Below are positions 12,771-23,725 of a stretch of DNA of 64,000 nt, piece after piece. The first letter of the stretch is position 1. Each line of letters begins with the position of its first letter. The notes under the pieces are model-generated. The model ran no database searches. It saw nothing but the letters and a program-made list of their open reading frames with translations, and was not told the DNA's origin. Location of the stretch: positions 3,104,276-3,168,275 of the forward strand of contig VXAI01000087.1 of assembly GCA_013399305.1 (NCBI GenBank). The letters are read 5' to 3'. This DNA is from Rostratula benghalensis. Taxonomy: Eukaryota; Chordata; Aves; Charadriiformes; Rostratulidae. Position numbers and translations under genes: made by a program.

Positions 12771-15559
12771 TTTGTTGATGTTGTCTGGGAGGATGTTTTA
12801 CTTGTTGAGGAACCTGGGGAATGGGATTACAGTACTTCTTTGTTTGTTTGTTTGTTTTCCCCTAGAAAATGCTAGTATATTACTGTTTTGATAACTTTTT
12901 GTCCCTCCATTCGGTGAGCTTCATGCACAAGAGTAACCTTGTTTTATTGGAAGTAGATAAATGCTCAAGAGTGTCTTCTAATGTTAGGTATGGCAACCTT
13001 CTCATCTTTCACCGTGTACTTCTCTGTTTCAGAAAGGCTACATCTAGACTACTAAGTGCTTGCCTGCTTCCACGTTTCTAAGTTGGAAAATAGATAATCT
13101 ACTGAGACAATCACCTTCATAGAGAAACCATAAAAAAAATCCAAGAGGCAGACACTATGCTAACAAATTCATAATAAAAATGGATTAATGTCAAAACACA
13201 GACTTTGAGTGTGCGTGTCCACAATAATGAGATCTGAAAAAAAAAAAAAAAAGAAATTATGAATCTATGTCTAAGCGGCTTTTCCACTTACTGTAAGAGA
13301 AAACATAAATTACACACTTTGTAACCATCTGTAATGTCAGTATCAGCAGCTGCTCCCAATTTACTTTATAGTGCTATTGTACATATTATTTGCTTTGGAA
13401 ATTACTTGCAGTTTCTAGAATTATATCTTGACTGTTTGATTTTTTTTTTTTAATGCACTCCAAAAATTAACAAAGCTCTTAGTTAGCAGGAATGACTCTG
13501 AACTAACAGCATTTTTGTAGTAATGATTGCATTTTTGTAGTAATGATTGCATTTTTGTCATCTTCCACCCATGTTTATTTGTTAAATACATACCAGGGCT
13601 GTTTGAGTATGTATAAGTGTGTAAATTTACATGATGACATATGCAGACACAGTTTATTTTCCATATATTTGTAGAAATGGGTTGCTAATCACTTCTGTTA
13701 GTCAGACCTCACATCATTTAGATAACTTATCCTCTTAGGCTAATGTCCTAACCATAAAAAAGAGCATAAAGGATAAAAATACCTAAGAGAGAGGATGTAA
13801 AATGTTTTTAGAAGATAATACATTAGGAAAAGTTGAGGAGGAAGGAAGAAATTATTATATTGAAAAAAGAGTCTAATTATTTCAATTGTAAACTTTCTTA
13901 AAGTTCAAAGAGGCAGAATTTTTAGGTTGCTTTGAGATATCAGTCATGTTCTCACACAGGGCTTCATGAGGATGGGCCAGGCTAGCACGGAGGTTAGAAG
14001 TGGGTTCTGACCTGATCCTGGCAGTCATGAGTAAGGAAAACAAGCTTGTATTGAGCAAAAGGTCTAATGCACATCTTACCAGAAGGGTATGTTACTCGTA
14101 TAGTGTCATGGATAATGAAAGATAATCTTGATGTTGAGATTTAATCATTTTTTTTCCATTCATATGTACTGTAGTATTAGGCTCTTGTTGTCTGACATAA
14201 AAATAACTGATGGACAGGATAAATATTCAGTTGTTTTCCTGGAACATATCAAGAATGTTCATCAGAAATATAATTCTGCATGGTGTCAACCTTACACCTT
14301 TGTTACTCTGTGGATTGTAGCTGCTCAGGCTATTAAATATCAGACCTTCACATTCTTTTCATTTTGTAGTAAACAAGAAATGTTTTGTAAAAAGACGTAA
14401 TAGATGAGAGAGCCTCAAAAGATTTGTTTCACTAAACTTTTAGAAAGTTCACAATTTAAATCACTGGAACCTTTGTGTAGTGTAATATTTTCTTCCTTTC
14501 TGCTTTTCTTTCATAGGGTAAATTTCTTCTGGACATTTAATAATCTATCTTCTTATACAGTGTTCTTCCACCTCTTTTCTTTGTCTTTTGTCCCTGCTCT
14601 CTTTTTCTCTTTCTTTCCCCTATTCACTATCAGATTATATTTTTGTTTTTCCCTTTGGGCAAATTAAAGGACTACTTGTAAGTTATTAATCAGCTAATGC
14701 AATCTTTCATAGGTGATCTCCCCGTACTTCATAGAAATGAATATGTGAAATCACCATTCTCAGAAGGCTGTGAAGGTGTATTTATTTATTTTCTTTCCTA
14801 ACAATCAAAGCTTCCTGATTCAAAAAGATCCACTGACTTTAAGCTGTGCTCTGAAGTTTCTTTGGCAGTTTTGTAAGCGTACTTTCCCATCTCCAGACTT
14901 TCCAAAGCAGTACATTTCACGAAGAGTAAATGTACCATAGAAATATTAAACCAAAGCATCAATAAGTATTAATTTTTGCTTTTGAAACAAAGCAAAAAAA
15001 TAGCATCAGCAAATCTGGAGGCAGGGAGGGAGGGAGTGCAGAGGAGTTTATTTTTATCCTGAAGACAAGTGACATTTGCAATTCCTTTTGTCCGTTTCAA
15101 TAATTTTCAGGAGAAAGCAAGGTGATTTTCACTGCCACTCCTGTAAACCCGCTCTGTTTCATATATTAACCCCAACAGTAAGAAAGAAAGAAAAGGAAAA
15201 AAAAAATAGACACAATAAAGTCTGAAAGAAATATTTAGTTGGCAAGTTTGTAGTCAATTTGTATGGTCAATAATATATTTCTTGGTTTTGATAAGATGGC
15301 AGGGTATCCTAAAGGTGACAAAACCCAACAGAGACATAAAAAATATTTCCTATTAGTGTTAAATATGTAAATATGAAATACAAGAAAAATTGGCATTCAT
15401 ATATCACCAGAGGAAAACAAAATAAGGTCAAATGAAATAGGAAGTTCCTTTTTACAATTATGCATCTTGGCACCTTATGCCTTACAATGCAGATATATAC
15501 ATCTAAAAAGTGTAAGTATCTGGGACTAGACTGAAGAGGCTCGGTAATTCTCACTGTTC
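12771..15559. other. AT-rich non-coding stretch
   Basis: No gene recognised. It contains a TTTG run near 12838-12857, a 16-A run at 13237-13252 and the 20-bp tandem repeat listed separately. Two plus-strand frames (14128-14400 and 14404-14667) are hydrophobic, F/S-rich translations of T-rich DNA without domain signatures. Confidence 0.55.
13509..13558 (+). repeat. 20-bp tandem repeat, 2.5 copies
   Basis: The unit GCATTTTTGTAGTAATGATT occurs at 13509-13528 and again, identical, at 13529-13548, followed by half a unit to 13558. Perfect identity suggests a recent local duplication or a young minisatellite seed. Confidence 0.97.
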
Positions 15560-15640
15560 CTCCTCTGTCCCAGGCTTTCCATGACCTTCAGCAAGCCCTT
15601 CATGCCTCCTATCAGTAAAACAGAGACAATGATATTTAGA
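15560..15640 (+). repeat. Possible MIR-like SINE fragment
   Basis: The phrase TGACCTTCAGCAAGCCCTTC (from 15582), then GTAAAACAGAGACAATGATA (from 15615), matches the order and wording of the MIR core region (tgaccttgggcaagtca ... gtaaaatggggataataata) with an internal gap. MIR is a tRNA-derived SINE old enough to be shared among amniotes, so a short decayed copy in a bird is plausible. The match is short, so chance is not excluded. Confidence 0.4.
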
Positions 15641-15749
15641 GAAGAAATCTGCAGCTGCAGCACTTCAACTCCTGAACTCCCTCTAAGAAGGATTCCCAGG
15701 CTGTGAGTGATTATAACTGTGGGAACACATTTCTGGTAACGACACCACT

Positions 15750-16455
15750 ATGGTGAAGAATTCAGCTCATCTCCTGGTCTTAAAGTTCCTGTGCATGTCC
15801 CTTTTTGCAAGAGGTGTTAACAGCAGAGCCCTAGCTATGTTATGTCTCTGCTTAGTGCTCTCCAAAATCCACTTGCAGCAGGATTTAGACTTTATTTCCT
15901 GTCTGAGACCCCTGCGTGGGAGTGGAGTGTGATACTGAGCTGTCATCAAGTTACTTTTGCGGGGAGTGTGGCATCCGGATGGCGTTTTGGCAGTTCTCTG
16001 GGTATATGTGTGTGCACGTGTGCAATTTGATTCCTCGCTCCTTTACAGCTTATGCAGTCACTGCCTTTTGGGTAAAGCAAAAGCAGGGTGGGAAAAAAAA
16101 ATTGCTTTGGTGGTATTGTTTCTACAGGTGGAAACTCTTCTATGTAAAGCAAGGTAAAGGCAAAGCCAGGCTAGATACTAGGAAGGGTTTCATGGAGCCA
16201 ACCACTGCCCAAGGTAGGTACAGAAATAGCGTACTTCACCTAAGGGATGTGTTTTTGCTTCCAGTACACTCTTTGGTTGAGCCTTTGCAGTGCTACAAGC
16301 CTGCTGACTGCAAAACACTGCTGCCATTTCATCTTCTGTCTGGAACCAGAAAGAAGTTTTATTCCAGGCTATCTGCAAGAGCCTTCACTGCTCTTTTTCT
16401 TTGTGGGTTTTATTAAAGCCTAATCTACAGCAAGAAAAAAAAAAATAAATAAAGA
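15750..16455 (+). other. GC-richer block with the longest open frame (166 codons) and an ATTAAA plus A-run end
   Basis: A frame runs from ATG at 15916 to TAA at 16414-16416. I recognise no domain or family in its product; it is rich in aromatic and basic residues with no obvious signal peptide. Several other frames of 60-68 codons overlap it on both strands (15750-15932, 15957-16157, 15946-16152 and 16190-16378), so low stop density from base composition may explain it. ATTAAA lies at 16412-16417, and an 11-A run starts at 16435, 18 bases on, followed by TAAATAAA. That spacing is what a polyadenylated mRNA, or a retroposed copy of one, would leave. It could be a non-coding RNA terminal exon, a degenerate retrocopy or coincidence. 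Confidence 0.3.
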
Positions 16456-19400
16456 GGCATGGTTATTTGGACAATCTTTATTACTCTGTTTACTAAAATA
16501 TAAAAATGTTCTAAAGAAATTTTATAATTTTATAAAGGACAAAGATGAAAAGTGTTAGCCTTTTCATTGTCTAATTTACAAGCTACTGCTCCAACATTTT
16601 TACATCACACTTTGAAGTACAGTCTCCTGCAAATATTGCAAAGAATCAAGGAAAGAGTAAAACAAATGAGACACACATATAGTTTTGAAAATTAATCATA
16701 AAGAAAATGCCAGTATTCCTGATGACTGAGCTAATTAACAGGGGATAAAACGAAAGATGACAAGATGGAAAAAGCTGTGTCAGAGACTTAGTGTCACAGT
16801 ACATTGCTTAGCCAAGCAAAACCCCTTTTCAATGGAACAGTAAACATTAGCATGTCTTTTTAAAAATAAAAATAAAAATTTCTGAAGCACGAGAACATTC
16901 TCAGTAATTAATATCACAGATGCAATTTGCTTCAGCTTTCAAAAATAAGTTTTTCAGGCAACTGAAAGCATTAAGTACACTGATGCAGCACAAGAGCATG
17001 TTAATTTGTAAGAAAATTAAATAAATAAATGCAAGCGCTGCAACACTGACTTGTCACACGTTCCACGGCTGCTATAGAATGGCTTCATTGAACTGAACTT
17101 GAACTGCTAACTTCTTGTAGAGAATGCTTACAATTTCAAAATTAAAAATATTCATCTTTAATTTAAATTCTGTGCAACTCAGTTTTGTGCCAAAAGCTCT
17201 TTGTCAGCCTTTTAACCCTACATCTTAAAATTTACCCTGGAAAAGCCTCCATCTTTGTCCTCCTTTTCAGGTTCCATTTAGCCAGTAGTGACACCATTCG
17301 AATCCATTCTCTGCTGCTCGTGCACACAAGGTGCTGAAGCTGGGACTCACCAGGAGTTAATTAGTTGCTTGAAGCCCTTGTTCAAGTTCAAATTCCTGAA
17401 AGTTTCAGATTCTGCCAGGTGAAATCTTTTCTTATTACAAGAGCCTGATCCTCTAGCTTCAGAGCAAGCCCAGGAAAAAACACCCTGGCAGACTATGTAG
17501 TAAGACAGACTAGGACATTGTGTGAGTGGTTTCAGGACAATGCAGTATATTTTTATCTCTCCTCCAATAATAATACTTATTTATATATGATGGAATATCT
17601 TCAAAATAAACTTTAGAGAGGTAGATTTTTACCAGAATAGACAAAAAACCATGTTGAGAACAGTCAAATATAAAATACTCACAATCAAAAATTTCCTCCT
17701 TTAGCTTACTCAAGCAGTCTGGTAATAGGGATGTTCTTGAAGGATGCAGAAAATTAATTTATACTACTCCTCTGCATTCCCCTCTGCAGGGCATTTAAGC
17801 TTCTTACAGCACTGGTGGGTAACTGACCAGGCTATTAACTTTTTGCTCTCCTTTCAGAAATTTCTTTATTTTGGCTTTTGTCTTTGAACATGAACTTAAT
17901 TCCAGCTTAATGTTCACAGTTCAAGAACCCAAGAGAAGGAAGTTACATACAAATTCAGAGATGCTTACTCATCTCTGGCTACTTTTACCAAGTAACTCAA
18001 ATCCCTTTCTCCACACATCAGTAATAGTTAGCTCAAATAACACCTTGTTGAGTTTCTAAAAATTTCTTCCTTAGACATCTAAATCTTATCAACTAATCTA
18101 GAGTTAACTGAAGACTAAGCATGAATTATTGCAGTCACTAAAATTATTTGATGATGTGGCTTTTAACCAATGAGCTCAAAACCTCCAAAACCCTCCACAA
18201 GAATGCTCACCCAAGAAAACAGGGAAGAAGAACGCCCTACGGACTCACCTAAGGAGGGTTCACCATACAATGTGAACACATCTGGATGCTTTATTTAGGC
18301 AGTTCTGGGGAAAGATCATCCTCACTCCAAATCCTGCAGCCCGGCTCACAAACTTGGAGACATCAACTATTTGTTTGGCCCTGTTTTTAACATCTCTATA
18401 GAGAAAAGTATTTTCAGTCTAGGGGAATCTTTAGTAAATACACTAGAAAAAGACCTCATTCTCTATCCTTCACAAATATGTAATTGCAGGGCAGGGTATC
18501 ATGCTTCTTTTCTTCTGTTCAGAAAGGAAGGGCTAGCTCTAGAAGGATATGCGATACGGTTTGACAGATAAGAACATCACTGTTTAAATTCTATTTTTAT
18601 TTTGCTGTTAAAGGCTTACAGGGGTGGATACCTAGTCCCCACAATAATAACACTGGAGTTGTGAGGCTCATTTCAAGGCAGGTGTAGTCCTGATTTCGTT
18701 TCACTGCATGAGTTCAGTATGCACTGGGAACAATATTAAACCAGTTCTGATTTTGAAAATCCAGCCTATGTAGTACATGCCAAACCAAAATCAATATTTT
18801 CAAATATGTTCTATTTGCCTTAAGAAAAAAAAAATAAATTAAAACAGAGCAAAAGCAACTTGCTTTTCAAAGTGTTATTCAAATATGCAACAGAAAACAA
18901 AAAGAAAACATAAATTTATAAGACATAAACCATACTACAATAGCTGTAGTGTGAAAAGAATATTTGCATATTTCTTCAGTGCAGTCTGCAGGAGAAACTT
19001 GCTAGGAGACCCAAGGAAATGCACTACATGCCACTGAAATTAACTTTTCCCCCTAATGGCTGAGTCTTATAGAAATATACCAGCTGCTGAGGTTGGCAGA
19101 CTTTTTAAATTCCATGCTTGCAATTCAGAAATAATTTTGGGGGGAGAATAATCGAAAGGATGACAGTTTGTCAACAAATATGTCACTATCTGTTTACTTC
19201 ACTGTGTGTCAATTGGATTATTTCCTTATTCAAGGAGAAGAAGCTGAATCAGGAATTGTAGATTCCCTGCTGCCTGGTCTGCTTCTGCAGCCTGGAAAAG
19301 ACCCCTCCAGCTACCAAGGAAAGCAGGGAGTAAAATCCCAAATACTATGCCCTTGACTTGGTCACAGAAAAAAACAGGTTAGTAATAAATTAAAGGGGGC

Positions 19401-20215
19401 TTCTATGGAGACAGCTGCTAGCTGTATGCATCAAGTTACCCATTTTCTGCACAATGGTTAGTGTAGGTGTCAGAGGAATCTCAATAGCTCACCAATTACT
19501 GGAAAACTCTGAGAGTCAAATGTTTGGCTGAATGATGGCTGGATGTTTTTTAAGTCTGCTTTTCCCCTCTGCAAACAGCTGATGCCTGCATTAAGCTAAG
19601 ATCAAATGAAAAATGTATTCAGCCTTTCAGAGATACCCAGAAGCAAAATAACAGTATCAGGAGCTAAGCTTTCTTATGCTTCTTTTGTATGTGTCAACTT
19701 ATATTATCCTGTGTGATGTATCATCCTTCCTAGTGTACTTAATATTATAATGAAAGAGGACCATTAATATGGAAAGTCATGAGACTACTTCTTTCATATG
19801 CAAAATAAATTGCACAGAGCCACACCTCTAACCTGAACTTTTGAACCTGGAAGCTGTAAAATTTGTTTTTCATACATTCCTGAGAGTTTTGATAGGGTCT
19901 ACTACTGTTTTTTTCCTGACAAATGAAAAATATCCCCATTCATAGTCTGAAACAGCCACACTAAAGCTGTGATAACTGAATCACTGAAGGTATATACGAC
20001 CCCTTCCTAAAATGTTTATTCTCATTTCTTTTAGTATGAAAGTGCAGTACAGAAGTGGCGAACTCAAAAGAAATATTCTCTAATATCCTAGGAGGGATAA
20101 ATCTTCCTGATAAAAGTTTCTCTTTCTCTTACTCTTTCTTTTTCTATAACTCCATCTAAGGTACAAATCCTCTTATTTCTCTAACTGTGACTTCTGTTTT
20201 GTGTCTTCTGCATTA
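16456..20215. other. Non-coding stretch
   Basis: No gene recognised. 16700-17160 is AT-rich but complex, with several TAATTA-like homeodomain-type cores (for example GAGCTAATTAACA near 16727 and CAGTAATTAATATC near 16902), a texture often seen in conserved enhancers. That is an impression only. Small frames at 17510-17713, 17871-18059, 18371-18571, 19168-19356 and 19745-19939 carry no recognised motif. Confidence 0.5.
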
Positions 20216-20350
20216 GTGCTTCCCTTTTATTGTGGTTTTTTTTGTTTGGTTTTTTGCTGAGTTTGGGTTGGAATACTTTCGTTTGCTTGGATTTTTTTCT
20301 TTGTTTGGGGGTTTTGGGTTGTTTGTTTCTTGTGTTTTTTTTTTTTTTAA
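20216..20350. repeat. T/G-rich low-complexity tract
   Basis: About 130 bases made almost entirely of T and G on this strand (TGGTTTTTTTTGTTTGGTTT type), including a G5 and several G3 runs and ending in about 14 T. The K/N/P-rich minus-strand frames across it are translations of this low complexity. Confidence 0.85.
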
Positions 20351-20890
20351 TGCATTTATATTTAATATAAACAAGATTACAAGAGAAATAGGAAAGGAAC
20401 ACAATTAAGTGCTGAGCACCTCTTGTAGACTCTGGGTAGTACTACCAGCACCGAGGGGCTAATTCTTCTTCTGTAGAAGCCAGTTAGTGTTATTAAAGAT
20501 TTTCATTGCAACAGAGGGGACTTCTGGTTCTGTGTTGTGGTTTTGGTTTTAATTTTTTGGCTTTGTTGTTTGTTTTGTTTTCTTTTGTTATTTAAATAAT
20601 AACTAACTAAGCTACTTGGATTATAATCAGGGGAAGAGCATTTCCATACAAGATACTCCACCATCAGCCAGGATAAGGCCACCTTTCTCGTAGCTGCTTT
20701 GTGACAGCCTTTTTAGCAAAACTTATTTCACCCTAGTATAAGCTATATTTTAAAGAAATATGCAAAACAGTTATGAAATTAATTCCACAGGTGAAGGCAC
20801 CTTGAAGTAAACATGTGCTAGCTTGTGGCAACAAAATCTTATTGGCAGATGAAATACTGACTAGTAAAGTCTTCTACAAGGGAAGGAAAA
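20351..20890. other. Non-coding stretch
   Basis: No gene recognised. A second short T/G-rich run lies at about 20533-20590. The last bases before the pentanucleotide array (GGGAAGGAAAAG) look like degenerate units of that array. Confidence 0.55.
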
Positions 20891-20985
20891 GGGAAGGGAA
20901 GGGAAGGGAAGGGAAGGGAAGGGAAGGGAAGGGAAGGGAAGGGAAGGGAAGGGAAGGGAAGGGAAGGGAAGGGAAGGGAAGGGAA
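20891..20985 (+). repeat. (GGGAA)19 pentanucleotide microsatellite
   Basis: Nineteen uninterrupted GGGAA units, flanked on the left by imperfect units from about 20879. The tract is pure purine on this strand and pure pyrimidine on the other, with mirror symmetry, which favours triplex (H-DNA) structures. Because the unit is 5 bases and lacks stops, all frames read through it; the resulting Gly-Arg-Glu-Gly-Lys repeat peptide (frame 20815-21093) should not be annotated as a gene. Confidence 0.99.
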
Positions 20986-23635
20986 AAGATTCCAGGAGAA
21001 CCCATAAATCACTTCCATGAGATAGCTGAGAAGAGACACCCTGCACAAATTTCCAAGCAGAAGAAGACTTCAGTTTTCAGTCTAGGTCCTTGACTTACTA
21101 CCTCCTACCTAGAAATTAACTAGAGTCTGGAATGTCAGACCTGAGTATAGATGAGTCTCTTTTTTTTTACAGCTATGACAAGATTTGAGTCTTCTGAGTG
21201 CAAAGGTCCCCCCCATGGGACAAGGGAGATATACAGTGGAACAGAAATACAGGACACTATATGTAAGGCTAAATTGAAATAAGTAACTTAGCAAGCTCAG
21301 GGAAACTATGTTGTATTGACAATAAGTTTAACAGCTTACAAAAGTATACTGAAAGAAGAGGACCCTCACTGGTTGTCTTAATATTTCCAATATATGTGGT
21401 ATCTTATATTAAGTCTGATGGTTTGCTACATAATTGCATAATTAGTAAACCAGTGTTCATGTTCAGTTTCAACTTTCTATTGGTTTAGAGAAAGGATTTC
21501 AAATTTGCATTTAAATGAAATTGAGCAAAGAGTGATAAAGGCTTCAATTAAAAGGCCACCTGTTTTTGTTAATTCATTTTTAATAGGAACAGTAAATATT
21601 TTCAGTTGATGCACTTTCTGCTGCAAGATTGGTACATTCTTCTCTTCTTTATCTCCAGTGTCAGACCCCCCTCATTAGAAGAGTCTATAATTTTCTCTGA
21701 CTAAAGGAACCTGTCCCCAGCTTCATGAATCTGTTGGTTCAAGACACAAAAGTGAAGTAAACCACATAGCTATTTAGAAAGTGTAAGCATAACAAACTAA
21801 CGTGATCAACATAAATTCTGCTAATGAATTATTTTTAAAAGTCAATAAGTTCAAGGGACAAAACCAAAGTTGTGTACTCAAAAAAGCCACATTCTTTCTT
21901 CATTTACACTCTTTGTGGAGCTTACAGATCTCACTTAGGCAAGCTGGTATGAAACAGAAGTAATCTCCCATGTCACAATTATGTAATGCAATTAAAACTT
22001 GAGGATTACAAATATGTAAAACATAAATCATGACAAGAAGTTTTCATGGAGTATAAACCAAACTGGTGTTCATGGAGTATGAGCTTCAGCTGGCACCTGG
22101 AAACATTACATCTCCCTATAAAATTTTCTCCTTTGATGCTAAATCATTCACTTGGTTTTTTTGGTCTTGCTTTATAGGTTTACAGCTCTAGTTTTGTCCA
22201 GCTGCCATTAACAACATAGTAGCTCATCTTGTTTTCCTAATACTTTTGAAATAATTTGTAGCCATAATTGCTTCTCTGTTTTCCATTTACTGTAACCATA
22301 ACCACTAATTTGCTAACAACCGCTACACTTCTGTTACAACCAAAGCTTAAAAATCCAAGCAATTTCCTCAAGAACAATTTGCACTGAACACCCTGCTCTT
22401 TGGGGATGCAATGTAAGCATTTAAATAAAGAACTGAAGCATTTAATTAGTGTGTGCTTGTTTCCTGCTAGCAGGACATCACACTAGTGAGCAAATGGATT
22501 AAGTTTCTTGTAACGCAAGCCAGGAGACATCTTGACAGTTGTGTTTTTCATTCTCAGATGTCTAGTTAAGGGAAACAGAGGGGTTCAATCTCACCTTTAA
22601 AAACTTTATCTTTGACTTACATTATTATTGTTTTTAACTGCTATGTGGTTTTCCACAATAAACTTAGCAGGGGATTACGTTTTTCATTTCTGGTTGAATG
22701 AGGAAGGGAATTAAGAGAGATGTAAATAGAAGATATTATCCGGAAACTGCAGGTTAGGGGATTTACCCCCTATTTGTTACACGTTAAACATTCACAGAAG
22801 AAAATAAATACTGCAGAACTATCTCTCTTCACATCTTTCCCCTCCTTTTCTCCCTCTCCCACCCCAAATGTATTTCTAATTGACATACCCATATAATTTG
22901 TTTGGTTTCATTTTAGCTGGATGAAGGGATGTATCAGGAGTTTAAAATATTTGGATCACATTCCAGTTTTTAAGGGATAGCTGCTGCAGTTGTTGTTCTC
23001 TTTTAATGCTTACAAAGCTGAAATAAAAATATCTCTTGAAGTTCAGCATGAGTACATGTTGCAAAAGGTTTGGACCTAATGCTCTGCTATTAAATAAATA
23101 TATTAATCTTTTTCTTTAAAGTTAGATGGCTAGAGAAACTGGAAGAAAGCATATAAATAACTGATTTCAGCTCAGCTCAAAGGGTCAAAAAGACTCTAAC
23201 TAGTTACTATGCCTGTGGAGAAAGGACTGCTTAATGCTCTCCAATCCACTTCAAAGGACTCTACTCTTTCTCTCACTCCCCTGGTAAAGCTGTGTATGAG
23301 TAATTATTGCTGTAGCTGTTACAGATTAAACTGAAATGGGAAAAGAGACTGCATGAAAATCAAGGTAAAGTAGTGGGAAATAGCAACTTCTCACTCAATG
23401 GCCACCTGCAGGCCTACAATATGAACATCTCAGGTGTTGATCAGACCACCGTAAAGGCCACAGCATGCTCTGAGATTGACTGAAATATCAAGAGCTGAAG
23501 GAAATATACTCATCTAATTCCTATCAATTTCTGCCAGAGTTAAATATCTGAGTATGTTTTCTAAATTTGGAAGTGTACAGTACCTTTATTGTCATATTAA
23601 AGGGTCTAACTAAATTCTTTTGTCTCCAGTGAGAG
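20986..23635. other. AT-rich non-coding stretch
   Basis: No gene or recognised transposon. One minus-strand frame of 61 codons (21109-21294) is unremarkable. The section 23200-23520 is somewhat less AT-rich but shows nothing I can name. Confidence 0.55.
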
Positions 23636-23725
23636 ATTAGATTAGATTAGATTGGATTAGATTAGATTAGATTAGATTAGATTAGATTAGATTAGATTAG
23701 ATTAGATTAGATTAGATTAGATTAG
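23636..23725 (+). repeat. (ATTAG)18 pentanucleotide microsatellite
   Basis: Eighteen ATTAG units with a single variant unit, ATTGG at 23651-23655. The array therefore repeats GATTA (TAATC on the other strand), the core bound by K50 (Otx/Pitx-type) homeodomain proteins. The variant unit creates one GGATTA, the full TAATCC site, at 23654-23659. Any regulatory meaning is inference; it is most simply a length-variable microsatellite. Confidence 0.99.

Noticed and set aside
20815..21093. 92-codon frame with Gly-Arg-Glu-Gly-Lys repeats
   Set aside because: It is a read-through of the (GGGAA)19 microsatellite; the opposite strand gives a Pro/Ser/Phe/Leu repeat for the same reason.
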